A stretch of DNA of 27,570 nucleotides from Betaproteobacteria bacterium (GCA_005882155.1 VBCQ01000242.1:1-27570); one strand, 5' to 3'. Counted from the stretch's first letter, positions 15,141 through 23,681 are shown. Translations and numbers: made by a program. The notes: a model not told the origin generated them from the letters alone.

Positions 15141-17302
15141 TAACCCGGCGCCGGCCGGAGGCCGGCAGGCTGCGCCGACAACAGCAACTCATCGATGCAG
15201 CGCAAGAAGGCGCCGACGTCGAGCGGCTTCGTCAGGTAGGCCTTGAAGCCGGCGCGCACCGCGGCGTCGATCGGGGCGGGCATCGCGTCGGCCGACAGCG
15301 CGACGCAGGGCACGTCGGCGAGCACGCCTTCGTGCGACAGGCGCTGCATCACCTGCAGGCCACTCATGTCGCCGAGATGCATGTCGAGCAGCATCAGATC
15401 GGGCCGCTCGCGGCGCGCGATCGTCAGCGCTTCGCGGCCGTTGCGCGCCACCAGCAGGCGACACTGCGGCCGCATGTTCAGCACCTCGCGCACCAGGTCG
15501 ACATTCATCGGGTTGTCTTCGGCGTAGAGCACGGTGCGCCGCGTCGCGTCGCGCGGCGGTGCGCTGTCGGGGCTCGCCTCGGCGGCGGCCGGCTCGGCCT
15601 CCTCGGCATGCGCGCTCGGCAACGACACGCTGAAGCAGCTGCCATGCCCCGGCACGCTGTCGACCGCGATCGTGCCGCGCATCAACTGCACCAGACGTTG
15701 CGTGACGACGAGGCCGATGCCGGTGCCTTCGATGCCGCTGCGCTCGGCCCCGAGCCGGTTGAACGGCTCGAACAAATGCGCGCGCTGCTCGGCACTCAAG
15801 CCTTGGCCGGTGTCGCTGACCTGCAGCTGCACCGCGCCGTCGGCGGCCACGCCCCAGCGCACGGTGGCCGTGCCGTCGCGCCGGTTGTACTTGATCGCGT
15901 TGCTGAGCAGGTTGACGAGGACCTGGCGCAAGCGCAGATGATCGGCGCGCACCGCGTTGCCGCTCGACTCCGCCGGCGGCGGCTCGACGAGCAGGCGCAC
16001 GTCGGCGTCGCGCGCCGCGGTCGCGACGAGCGCGAGCGCTTCGTCGACCAGTGCCGGCAGCGCGACCGTCGTCGTCGTGAGCGGCATGCTGCCGCTTTCG
16101 ATGCGCGACAGATCGAGCACGTCGTTGATCATCGCGAGCAAGTGCACGCCGGCGTTCTCGATGTGGTGAACCCGCGTCTGCTGCTCGCTGCTCAGCGGCT
16201 GCTTGGCGTCCATCTGCAGCAGCTGCGCAAAGCCGAGCACCGCGTTCAGCGGCGTGCGCAGCTCGTGGCTCATGCGCGAGAGGAACTCGGTTTTCGCCGC
16301 GTTGGCGCGCTCGGCAGCGCGAGCGGCGAGCATCGCCGCCTCGGTCTGCTTGCGCGGCGTGATGTCCTCGATCACCGAGACGAAGTAGGCCGGCGCACCG
16401 GCCGCATCGCGGACCATCGCGATCGACACGCTGGCCCAGACGATCGCGCCGCTGCGATGCCGGTAGCGCTTTTCCAGCGCATAGCTCGGCGCATCGCCGT
16501 CGAGCAGGCATTGCACGTAGGCTTCGCTCGCCGGCAGGTCGTCGGCGATCGTCACGTCCTGGTAGCGCATCGTCGACAGCTCTTCGCGGGTGTAGCCGAG
16601 CAGCTGGCACAGGTGCCGGTTAACGCGCTGATAGCGCCCGTCGGGCGCGATGTGGGCGATGCCGACCGCGGCCATCTCGAAGGTCGTTCGCAGCCGCTCC
16701 TCGCTGTCGCGCAAGGCCTGCTCGGCGTGGCGGCGCGCTTCCTCGGTTCGCACCGCGCCGATGATGTTGGCGACGCTCGCGAACAGCGGCTGCAGGAACT
16801 CGACCAGCGCCGCGTCGTAGCCGCCGGTGCGGTTGGCCAGCCCAACCAGGCCGACCATGTCGCCACCGTGGAACAGCGGCACGCCGAGAAACGCGTCCAT
16901 GCCCGGGTGGCCCGGCGGCAGGCCGCCGCGCCGCGGGTCGGTCTTCGGATCGTTGGCGATGACCGGCACGCCCGAGCTGACCGCGGCGCCGAACAGCGTG
17001 CTCAAGTTGTGGAACTCGAGCGCCTGCTCGCCGCTGCGCTGCCGATCGAGGATGGCTCGCGTGACGTAGTTCCAGCTGATGTCGGTCAGCACGATGATGC
17101 GAACGAAGCGGTGGCCGTCGGCAGGATCGGTCAGCACATCGGCGATGAAGCCGTATTCGCTGCCGGTGAACTCGAGCAGGTCGGTCAGCAGCGGGTCGAA
17201 GATGTCATGGGTCGGCGCGGCGCGGATAAAGCGCGACTGCACGCGGCGAATGATCGCGCCGAGTTCGGGATAGGTGACGGGTGCGGACGGGGGAGTGCTC
17301 AA
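15140..17302 (-). CDS. Hybrid sensor histidine kinase (GAF-PAS-HisKA-HATPase-REC), intact copy
   Basis: 720 residues without signal peptide or membrane span, so cytoplasmic. GAF domain about 20-185; PAS about 200-320 (FEMAAVGIAHIAPDGRYQRV, then a PAC end VIEDITPRKQTE). HisKA has the phospho-acceptor His346 in SHELRTPLN. HATPase has the N-box NLLSNAIKYN (464-473), G1 DTGQG (497-501) and G2 GTGIGL (526-531). The receiver (590-710) has Asp595, phospho-acceptor Asp640 in LLDMHLGDMSG and Lys692 in TKPLD. The start is TTG at 17302; GTG at codon 21 is an alternative. No DNA-binding output domain, so signalling must pass on elsewhere. Residues 1-406 lie in the duplicated unit; codons beyond are unique. 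Confidence 0.93.
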   Translation of the reverse strand: MSTPPSAPVTYPELGAIIRRVQSRFIRAAPTHDIFDPLLTDLLEFTGSEYGFIADVLTDPADGHRFVRIIVLTDISWNYVTRAILDRQRSGEQALEFHNLSTLFGAAVSSGVPVIANDPKTDPRRGGLPPGHPGMDAFLGVPLFHGGDMVGLVGLANRTGGYDAALVEFLQPLFASVANIIGAVRTEEARRHAEQALRDSEERLRTTFEMAAVGIAHIAPDGRYQRVNRHLCQLLGYTREELSTMRYQDVTIADDLPASEAYVQCLLDGDAPSYALEKRYRHRSGAIVWASVSIAMVRDAAGAPAYFVSVIEDITPRKQTEAAMLAARAAERANAAKTEFLSRMSHELRTPLNAVLGFAQLLQMDAKQPLSSEQQTRVHHIENAGVHLLAMINDVLDLSRIESGSMPLTTTTVALPALVDEALALVATAARDADVRLLVEPPPAESSGNAVRADHLRLRQVLVNLLSNAIKYNRRDGTATVRWGVAADGAVQLQVSDTGQGLSAEQRAHLFEPFNRLGAERSGIEGTGIGLVVTQRLVQLMRGTIAVDSVPGHGSCFSVSLPSAHAEEAEPAAAEASPDSAPPRDATRRTVLYAEDNPMNVDLVREVLNMRPQCRLLVARNGREALTIARRERPDLMLLDMHLGDMSGLQVMQRLSHEGVLADVPCVALSADAMPAPIDAAVRAGFKAYLTKPLDVGAFLRCIDELLLSAQPAGLRPAPG

Positions 17303-17476
17303 ACGACGACTGCGACTGAGGATGGAACAACTGTGTCAGATGCGCTGCGTGCTGGCTAGACGTTAATGTTTACAGGCGAGTTTGCTCCTAATCATCGGGC
17401 AAGCCCTCACTCGCGGGCACAGCGGCTTCACGCGACACTGTGTGATATTGCCGCACCGTTCGGGGACCGTCACGCC
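17303..17476. promoter_or_regulatory. Divergent intergenic region, kinase / Bug gene, copy 1
   Basis: 174 bp that must carry promoters for the minus-strand kinase and the plus-strand binding protein. I see no clear consensus -35/-10 pair and no strong ribosome binding site before the kinase TTG. The same sequence recurs unchanged at 20635-20808, so both copies keep the regulatory DNA. Confidence 0.4.
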
Positions 17477-18469
17477 ATGCCGATGCTTTCGCGACGCCAT
17501 CTTCTCGCTCTTGCCGGCAGCGCCGGGTTGCCCGCCATCTCGCCGGCGCAGACTGCGTGGCCGACGAGGCCGGTGCGCATCGTCGTGCCGTTCCCGCCCG
17601 GCGGCACGACCGACATCCTCGCGCGTGCGCTCGCGCCTGAGCTCGGCCGCGCCTTCGGCCAGACCTTCATCGTCGACAACAAGCCGGGCGCCGGCGGCAA
17701 TGTCGGCGCCGACCTCGTCGCCAAGTCGCCACCCGACGGCTACACCTTGCTGATGGGCACCGTCGGCACGCACGGCATCAACCAGTCGCTGTTCCCGAAG
17801 ATGCCCTACGACCCGATCAAGGACTTCGCGCCGATCACGCTGGTGGCGGGCGTGCCGAACGTGCTGGTGATGAACCCGGCGAAGGCCGAGGCGCTGAAGA
17901 TCAATTCGGTGCCCGACCTGATCCGCTACGCGAAGGCCAACCCGGGCAAGCTCAACATGGCGTCGAGCGGCAACGGCACCTCGATTCATTTGAGCGGCGA
18001 GCTGTTCAAGGCGATGACCGGGACCTTCATGCTCCACTTCCCGTACCGCGGATCGGGCCCGGCGTTGCTCGACCTGATCGGCGGCACGATGGACCTGATG
18101 TTCGACAACCTGCCGTCGGCGCTGCCGCAGATCAGAGCCGGCAAGCTGAAGGCGCTGGCGGTGACGAGCGCGCAGCGCAGCGCGGCAGTGCCCGACCTGC
18201 CGACGATCGCCGAAGCCGGCCCGTTGCCCGGCTTCGACGCGAGCTCTTGGTTCGGCCTGCTCGCGCCGGCCGGCACGCCGAGCGACATCGTCAATCGCAT
18301 CCAACAGGAATGCGCCAAGGCGCTCGGAACGCCGGCACTGAAAGAGCGGCTGCTGTCGCAAGGCGCGATCCCGAGCGGCTCGACGCCGGCGCAATTCGCT
18401 GGCTTTATCGCGGCGGAGACGAAGAAGTGGGCGCGGGTCGTGAAGGTGTCGGGCGCCAAGGTGGACTGA
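17477..18469 (+). CDS. Bug/TctC-family periplasmic binding protein, copy 1
   Basis: 330 residues, the usual size of Bug (TctC) binding proteins of tripartite tricarboxylate transporters. ATG at 17477 was chosen because it starts a signal peptide with SRRHLLALAGSAG, a twin-arginine-like motif, ahead of PAQTAWPTRPVRIVVPFPPGG. Family marks: PGGTTDILARALAPEL, DNKPGAGGNVGADLVAKSPPDGYTLL, and ANPGKLNMASSGNGTSIHLSGELFK. These bind carboxylates or similar small anions in the periplasm. No TctA/TctB membrane genes are nearby, which is common for orphan Bug genes. Protein identical to copy 2 at 20809-21801. The glycosyltransferase gene begins 21 bases downstream. Confidence 0.95.
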   Translation: MPMLSRRHLLALAGSAGLPAISPAQTAWPTRPVRIVVPFPPGGTTDILARALAPELGRAFGQTFIVDNKPGAGGNVGADLVAKSPPDGYTLLMGTVGTHGINQSLFPKMPYDPIKDFAPITLVAGVPNVLVMNPAKAEALKINSVPDLIRYAKANPGKLNMASSGNGTSIHLSGELFKAMTGTFMLHFPYRGSGPALLDLIGGTMDLMFDNLPSALPQIRAGKLKALAVTSAQRSAAVPDLPTIAEAGPLPGFDASSWFGLLAPAGTPSDIVNRIQQECAKALGTPALKERLLSQGAIPSGSTPAQFAGFIAAETKKWARVVKVSGAKVD

Positions 18470-18490
18470 ATCGGATGATGTAATCCGCCG

Positions 18491-19501
18491 GTGTCCGCAA
18501 CCGCCGCCAACATCACTGACCGCTGGAGCAGCCCGCCGCGCGCGCTGACCTTGCTCGCGCTCTGGCTGCTCGCGACGATGGGCGCGCGGCCGCTGCTGTT
18601 GCCCGACGAAGGCCGCTATGCCAACGTCGCGCGCGACATGCTGCTGCACGGCGAGTGGCTGACGCCGCTGCTCAACGGCTTGCCGTTCTTCCACAAGCCG
18701 CCGCTGTTCTACTGGCTCGACATGGGCGCGATGGCGGTGTTCGGCGTGAACCCCTTCAGCGCCCGCTTCGCATCCTTTGTCGGCGCCTGGGTCATGGGGG
18801 CGGCGCTGTTCTTCGCGGCGCGCCGCTGGCATGGCGAGCGTGCTGCAGCGGTCGCGCTGCTGGTGCTCGCGAGCTGCCCGTTCTTCTTCGGCGCGGCGCA
18901 GTACGCCAACCTCGACATGCTGGTCGGTGGGCTGATCGCTGCGGCGGTTCTCGCCTTCGTCCGCGCGGTCGACGACGTTTCGGTGCCGCTGCGCTGGGTC
19001 GTCGCCGCCTGGTGCCTGGCGGCGTTGGCGGTGCTCGCGAAGGGACTGATCGGCGTCGTGCTGCCGGCCTTGATCGTCGCTCCGTGGCTGCTCGCGCAAC
19101 GGCGCTGGCGCGAGCTGCTGCGCCTGCTGCATCCGCTCGGCTTGCTCGCCTTCGCGATCCTCGCGCTGCCGTGGTTCGTCGCGATGCAGCAGCGCTACGC
19201 GGGATTCTTCGACTACTTCATCGTCGAGCAGCACTTTCGCCGCTTCGCGCTGATGACGTTCAACAATGTGCGCCCCGCCTGGTTCTTCGTCGTGATGCTG
19301 CCGCTCGTCACGCTGCCGTGGAGCGCGTGGCTGCCGCTCGCCTGGCGCGAGCGCGCTGCGATGCCGCCGGCGCGGCTCGCGCTTTATCTTTGGTGGGTCG
19401 TCGTCGTCGTCGGCTGCATGCTGCCGCTTTCGATGCGCGACAGATCGAGCACGTCGTTGATCATCGCGAGCAAGTGCACGCCGGCGTTCTCGATGTGGTG
19501 A
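18491..19501 (+). pseudogene. ArnT/PMT-like glycosyltransferase, truncated at the duplication junction (copy 1)
   Basis: GTG at 18491. The first 308 residues match the intact copy at 21823-23313 (with one or two base changes). After VVVVG at the junction (19415/19416) the frame runs 28 codons into the antisense of the kinase gene (CMLPLSMRDRSSTS) and stops at 19501. It keeps the N-terminal acceptor loop (LPDEGRYANVARDM, FFHKPPLFYW) and most membrane helices but loses the last helices and the C-terminal periplasmic part, so it is probably not active. A 336-residue membrane product could still be made. Confidence 0.9.
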
Positions 19502-20634
19502 ACCCGCGTCTGCTGCTCGCTGCTCAGCGGCTGCTTGGCGTCCATCTGCAGCAGCTGCGCAAAGCCGAGCACCGCGTTCAGCGGCGTGCGCAGCTCGTGG
19601 CTCATGCGCGAGAGGAACTCGGTTTTCGCCGCGTTGGCGCGCTCGGCAGCGCGAGCGGCGAGCATCGCCGCCTCGGTCTGCTTGCGCGGCGTGATGTCCT
19701 CGATCACCGAGACGAAGTAGGCCGGCGCACCGGCCGCATCGCGGACCATCGCGATCGACACGCTGGCCCAGACGATCGCGCCGCTGCGATGCCGGTAGCG
19801 CTTTTCCAGCGCATAGCTCGGCGCATCGCCGTCGAGCAGGCATTGCACGTAGGCTTCGCTCGCCGGCAGGTCGTCGGCGATCGTCACGTCCTGGTAGCGC
19901 ATCGTCGACAGCTCTTCGCGGGTGTAGCCGAGCAGCTGGCACAGGTGCCGGTTAACGCGCTGATAGCGCCCGTCGGGCGCGATGTGGGCGATGCCGACCG
20001 CGGCCATCTCGAAGGTCGTTCGCAGCCGCTCCTCGCTGTCGCGCAAGGCCTGCTCGGCGTGGCGGCGCGCTTCCTCGGTTCGCACCGCGCCGATGATGTT
20101 GGCGACGCTCGCGAACAGCGGCTGCAGGAACTCGACCAGCGCCGCGTCGTAGCCGCCGGTGCGGTTGGCCAGCCCAACCAGGCCGACCATGTCGCCACCG
20201 TGGAACAGCGGCACGCCGAGAAACGCGTCCATGCCCGGGTGGCCCGGCGGCAGGCCGCCGCGTCGCGGGTCGGCCTTCGGATCGTTGGCGATGACCGGCA
20301 CGCCGGAGCTGACCGCGGCGCCGAACAGCGTGCTCAAGTTGTGGAACTCGAGCGCCTGCTCGCCGCTGCGCTGCCGATCGAGGATGGCTCGCGTGACGTA
20401 GTTCCAGCTGATGTCGGTCAGCACGATGATGCGAACGAAGCGGTGGCCGTCGGCAGGATCGGTCAGCACATCGGCGATGAAGCCGTATTCGCTGCCGGTG
20501 AACTCGAGCAGGTCGGTCAGCAGCGGGTCGAAGATGTCATGGGTCGGCGCGGCGCGGATAAAGCGCGACTGCACGCGGCGAATGATCGCGCCGAGTTCGG
20601 GATAGGTGACGGGTGCGGACGGGGGAGTGCTCAA
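19384..20634 (-). pseudogene. Hybrid sensor kinase, truncated at the duplication junction (copy 2): GAF-PAS-HisKA only
   Basis: 416-codon frame from TTG at 20634. Residues 1-406 match the intact kinase except Thr121 to Ala (base 20274). After GSM at 406 it reads ten junction-derived residues (QPTTTTTHQR) and stops with TAA at 19386-19384. It keeps GAF, PAS and the dimerisation/phospho-acceptor helix with His346 but lacks the ATP-binding domain and receiver. It cannot phosphorylate itself, though it might form heterodimers with the full kinase and be a substrate or inhibitor (inference). Overlaps the truncated glycosyltransferase antisense. Confidence 0.9.
19397..19420. other. Duplication junction with GTC-repeat microhomology
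   Basis: Five GTC triplets (from 19397) come from the glycosyltransferase gene; at 19415/19416 the sequence switches to kinase-gene antisense. The parental kinase site carries GTCGTCGTCGT at 16068-16078, with the same distance (5 bases) to the switch point. The breakpoint thus lies beside an 11-bp shared tract. Confidence 0.85.
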
Positions 20635-20808
20635 ACGACGACTGCGACTGAGGATGGAACAACTGTGTCAGATGCGCTGCGTGCTGGCTAGACGTTAATG
20701 TTTACAGGCGAGTTTGCTCCTAATCATCGGGCAAGCCCTCACTCGCGGGCACAGCGGCTTCACGCGACACTGTGTGATATTGCCGCACCGTTCGGGGACC
20801 GTCACGCC
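20635..20808. promoter_or_regulatory. Divergent intergenic region, truncated kinase / Bug gene, copy 2
   Basis: Sequence-identical to 17303-17476 as far as I can read. It should drive the second Bug gene and the intact glycosyltransferase on the plus strand, and the truncated kinase on the minus strand. No clear consensus promoter boxes. Confidence 0.4.
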
Positions 20809-21801
20809 ATGCCGATGCTTTCGCGACGCCATCTTCTCGCTCTTGCCGGCAGCGCCGGGTTGCCCGCCATCTCGCCGGCGCAGACTGCGTGGCCGACGAG
20901 GCCGGTGCGCATCGTCGTGCCGTTCCCGCCCGGCGGCACGACCGACATCCTCGCGCGTGCGCTCGCGCCTGAGCTCGGCCGCGCCTTCGGCCAGACCTTC
21001 ATCGTCGACAACAAGCCGGGCGCCGGCGGCAATGTCGGCGCCGACCTCGTCGCCAAGTCGCCACCCGACGGCTACACCTTGCTGATGGGCACCGTCGGCA
21101 CGCACGGCATCAACCAGTCGCTGTTCCCGAAGATGCCCTACGACCCGATCAAGGACTTCGCGCCGATCACGCTGGTGGCGGGCGTGCCGAACGTGCTGGT
21201 GATGAACCCGGCGAAGGCCGAGGCGCTGAAGATCAATTCGGTGCCCGACCTGATCCGCTACGCGAAGGCCAACCCGGGCAAGCTCAACATGGCGTCGAGC
21301 GGCAACGGCACCTCGATTCATTTGAGCGGCGAGCTGTTCAAGGCGATGACCGGGACCTTCATGCTCCACTTCCCGTACCGCGGATCGGGCCCGGCGTTGC
21401 TCGACCTGATCGGCGGCACGATGGACCTGATGTTCGACAACCTGCCGTCGGCGCTGCCGCAGATCAGAGCCGGCAAGCTGAAGGCGCTGGCGGTGACGAG
21501 CGCGCAGCGCAGCGCGGCAGTGCCCGACCTGCCGACGATCGCCGAAGCCGGCCCGTTGCCCGGCTTCGACGCGAGCTCTTGGTTCGGCCTGCTCGCGCCG
21601 GCCGGCACGCCGAGCGACATCGTCAATCGCATCCAGCAGGAATGCGCCAAGGCGCTCGGAACGCCGGCACTGAAAGAGCGGCTGCTGTCGCAAGGCGCGA
21701 TCCCGAGCGGCTCGACGCCGGCGCAATTCGCTGGCTTTATCGCGGCGGAGACGAAGAAGTGGGCGCGGGTCGTGAAGGTGTCGGGCGCCAAGGTGGACTG
21801 A
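20809..21801 (+). CDS. Bug/TctC-family periplasmic binding protein, copy 2
   Basis: 330 residues, same protein as 17477-18469; the only base difference seen (21636, CAA to CAG) is silent. Twin-arginine-like signal (SRRHLLALAG), PFPPGGTTDILAR, DNKPGAGGNVGADL and SGNGTSIHL motifs are all present. Both copies keep their own upstream region, so gene dosage of this carboxylate-type binding protein is doubled. It lies 21 bases before the intact glycosyltransferase and probably shares its transcript. Ligand unknown; the neighbouring divergent sensor kinase may respond to the same compound (inference). Confidence 0.95.
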   Translation: MPMLSRRHLLALAGSAGLPAISPAQTAWPTRPVRIVVPFPPGGTTDILARALAPELGRAFGQTFIVDNKPGAGGNVGADLVAKSPPDGYTLLMGTVGTHGINQSLFPKMPYDPIKDFAPITLVAGVPNVLVMNPAKAEALKINSVPDLIRYAKANPGKLNMASSGNGTSIHLSGELFKAMTGTFMLHFPYRGSGPALLDLIGGTMDLMFDNLPSALPQIRAGKLKALAVTSAQRSAAVPDLPTIAEAGPLPGFDASSWFGLLAPAGTPSDIVNRIQQECAKALGTPALKERLLSQGAIPSGSTPAQFAGFIAAETKKWARVVKVSGAKVD

Positions 21802-21822
21802 ATCGGATGATGTAATCCGCCG

Positions 21823-23313
21823 GTGTCCGCAACCGCCGCCAACATCACTGACCGCTGGAGCAGCCCGCCGCGCGCGCTGACCTTGCTCGCGCTCTGGCTG
21901 CTCGCGACGATGGGCGCGCGGCCGCTGCTGTTGCCCGACGAAGGCCGCTATGCCAACGTCGCGCGCGACATGCTGCTGCACGGCGAGTGGCTGACGCCGC
22001 TGCTCAACGGCTTGCCGTTCTTCCACAAGCCGCCGCTGTTCTACTGGCTCGACATGGGCGCGATGGCGGTGTTCGGCGTGAACCCCTTCAGCGCCCGCTT
22101 CGCATCCTTTGTCGGCGCCTGGGTCATGGGGGCGGCGCTGTTCTTCGCGGCGCGCCGCTGGCATGGCGAGCGTGCTGCAGCGGTCGCGCTGCTGGTGCTC
22201 GCGAGCTGCCCGTTCTTCTTCGGCGCGGCGCAGTACGCCAACCTCGACATGCTGGTCGGTGGGCTGATCGCTGCGGCGGTTCTCGCCTTCGTCCGCGCGG
22301 TCGACGACGTTTCGGTGCCGCTGCGCTGGGTCGTCGCCGCCTGGTGCCTGGCGGCGTTGGCGGTGCTCGCGAAGGGACTGATCGGCGTCGTGCTGCCGGC
22401 CTTGATCGTCGCTCCGTGGCTGCTCGCGCAACGGCGCTGGCGCGAGCTGCTGCGCCTGCTGCATCCGCTCGGCTTGCTCGCCTTCGCGATCCTCGCGCTG
22501 CCGTGGTTCGTCGCGATGCAGCAGCGCTACGCGGGATTCTTCGACTACTTCATCGTCGAGCAGCACTTTCGCCGCTTCGCGCTGATGACGTTCAACAATG
22601 TGCGCCCCGCCTGGTTCTTCGTCGTGATGCTGCCGCTCGTCACGCTGCCGTGGAGCGCATGGCTGCCGCTTGCCTGGCGCGAGCGCGCTGCGATGCCGCC
22701 GGCGCGGCTCGCGCTTTATCTTTGGTGGGTCGTCGTCGTCGTCGGCTTCTTCTCGCTGCCGAGCTCGAAGCTGATCGGCTATGTGCTGCCTGCGCTCGCG
22801 CCGTGGTGCTTGTTGTTGAGCTTGGGGGTCGCGCGCCATCCGCGTGGCCTGCGCGTGACGCTCGCGCTGTCGGCGCTTGCGAGCCTCGCGCTGGTCGGCG
22901 CGCTCGCGTGGAAGGCGCCGCATTCGAGCCGGCCCGCCGCCGCGGCGCTGGCCGCACGGATCGCGCCGGGCGACCGCGTCGTGTTCGTCGACCACATGTT
23001 CTACGACTTGCCGTTCTACGCCGGCCTGACGCAGCCACCGATCGTCGCAAGCGACTGGGCCGATCCGCTGCTGCCGCAGCACGACAACTGGCGCAAGGAG
23101 CTCTACGACGCCGGCCGCTTCGACATCGAGCGTGCTCGCGAGCTGCTGTGGCCGATCGAGCGGCTCGCCGAATTGACCTGTCACTCGCATGCCGTGTGGT
23201 TTGTGCTGAAGCCGTCGGATGCAGCGCGCGTCGCGGCACTGCCCGGCGCGACGACCGTGCATGTCGACGCCGACGCGCTGCTCGTGCATGCGAGCGGCCG
23301 CCGCTGCAGCTGA
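21823..23313 (+). CDS. ArnT/PMT-like polytopic glycosyltransferase (intact copy)
   Basis: 496 residues with roughly ten membrane helices and a C-terminal periplasmic part. GTG start at 21823, weak ribosome binding site. Family features: first periplasmic loop with Asp39-Glu40 in LPDEGRYANVARDML, then FFHKPPLFYWL (66-76), and helices such as LLHPLGLLAFAILALPWFV. The FFSLPSSKLIGYVLPALAPW segment is typical of ArnT-like enzymes. These move a sugar from a polyprenyl phosphate carrier to lipid A or another periplasmic acceptor. The C-terminal part (SDWADPLLPQHDNWRKELYDAGRF) exists only here, since copy 1 is truncated. Followed after 5 bases by a GtrA-like gene, so probably one operon. Confidence 0.92.
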   Translation: MSATAANITDRWSSPPRALTLLALWLLATMGARPLLLPDEGRYANVARDMLLHGEWLTPLLNGLPFFHKPPLFYWLDMGAMAVFGVNPFSARFASFVGAWVMGAALFFAARRWHGERAAAVALLVLASCPFFFGAAQYANLDMLVGGLIAAAVLAFVRAVDDVSVPLRWVVAAWCLAALAVLAKGLIGVVLPALIVAPWLLAQRRWRELLRLLHPLGLLAFAILALPWFVAMQQRYAGFFDYFIVEQHFRRFALMTFNNVRPAWFFVVMLPLVTLPWSAWLPLAWRERAAMPPARLALYLWWVVVVVGFFSLPSSKLIGYVLPALAPWCLLLSLGVARHPRGLRVTLALSALASLALVGALAWKAPHSSRPAAAALAARIAPGDRVVFVDHMFYDLPFYAGLTQPPIVASDWADPLLPQHDNWRKELYDAGRFDIERARELLWPIERLAELTCHSHAVWFVLKPSDAARVAALPGATTVHVDADALLVHASGRRCS

Positions 23314-23318
23314 CACCA

Positions 23319-23681
23319 ATGCAGCGCCTCGCCCGCTACACCTTGGTCGGCGCGCTCGCGACGGCGGTGCACTACGCGCTCCTCGCGGCGGCGGTCGAAT
23401 GGGCGCACTGGCCGGCGTTTCTCGGCTCGGGACTCGGTGCAGTGGTCGGCGCGCAGGTGGCGTTCTTCGGCAACCGCGGATTCACGTTCGCGCATCAGGG
23501 CGCGGTCGCGCCGGCCTGGGTCAAGTTCCAGGGCACGGCGCTCGCCGGCGCGCTGTTCGGGATGGCGGTGGTCGCCGCCGGCGTCGCGCTCGACTTGCAC
23601 TATCTCGCGGCGCAAGTGATCGCGACGCTGCTCGCGTTGCTGCTGACCTTCGCGATCAATCGCGCGTGGACGTTTCGCTGA
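23319..23681 (+). CDS. GtrA-like small membrane protein
   Basis: 120 residues with four membrane segments. ATG at 23319, five bases after the glycosyltransferase stop. The start RLARYTLVGALATAVHYALL and the motif FFGNRGFTF followed by a conserved C-terminal FAINRAWTFR are hallmarks of the GtrA family, thought to help flip polyprenyl-phosphate sugars across the membrane. In context it would supply the ArnT-like enzyme, with the donor made by the family 2 transferase on the other strand. Its end overlaps the convergent ChbG-like gene by 26 bases. Confidence 0.92.
   Translation: MQRLARYTLVGALATAVHYALLAAAVEWAHWPAFLGSGLGAVVGAQVAFFGNRGFTFAHQGAVAPAWVKFQGTALAGALFGMAVVAAGVALDLHYLAAQVIATLLALLLTFAINRAWTFR

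Larger units (their letters stand above)
16084..19415. repeat. Tandem direct repeat, 3332-bp unit, copy 1
   Basis: Aligns with 19416-22747 at a constant offset of 3332, nearly identical. It contains the first 406 codons of the hybrid kinase (antisense), the divergent intergenic region, the whole Bug/TctC gene and the first 308 codons of the glycosyltransferase. I see base differences at 16931 (c/t), 16942 (t/c), 16973 (c/g), 18304 (a/g), 19327 (g/a) and 19339 (c/t), written copy 1/copy 2. Confidence 0.97.
19416..22747. repeat. Tandem direct repeat, 3332-bp unit, copy 2
   Basis: Second copy of 16084-19415, directly adjacent and in the same orientation. Beyond 22747 the glycosyltransferase continues normally into its own C-terminal part. 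Six differences from copy 1 were seen: at 20263, 20274, 20305, 21636, 22659 and 22671. Confidence 0.97.

Noticed and set aside
16084..22747. Composite transposon or integrative element as the cause of the duplication
   Set aside because: No transposase, integrase, terminal inverted repeats or target-site duplications at 16084, 19415 or 22747.
20695..23319. 874-codon minus-strand frame opposite the Bug and glycosyltransferase genes (and its 859-codon counterpart 17363-19942)
   Set aside because: Low-complexity Arg/Gln/His-rich translation antisense to two genes with recognisable families; no start context or domains.
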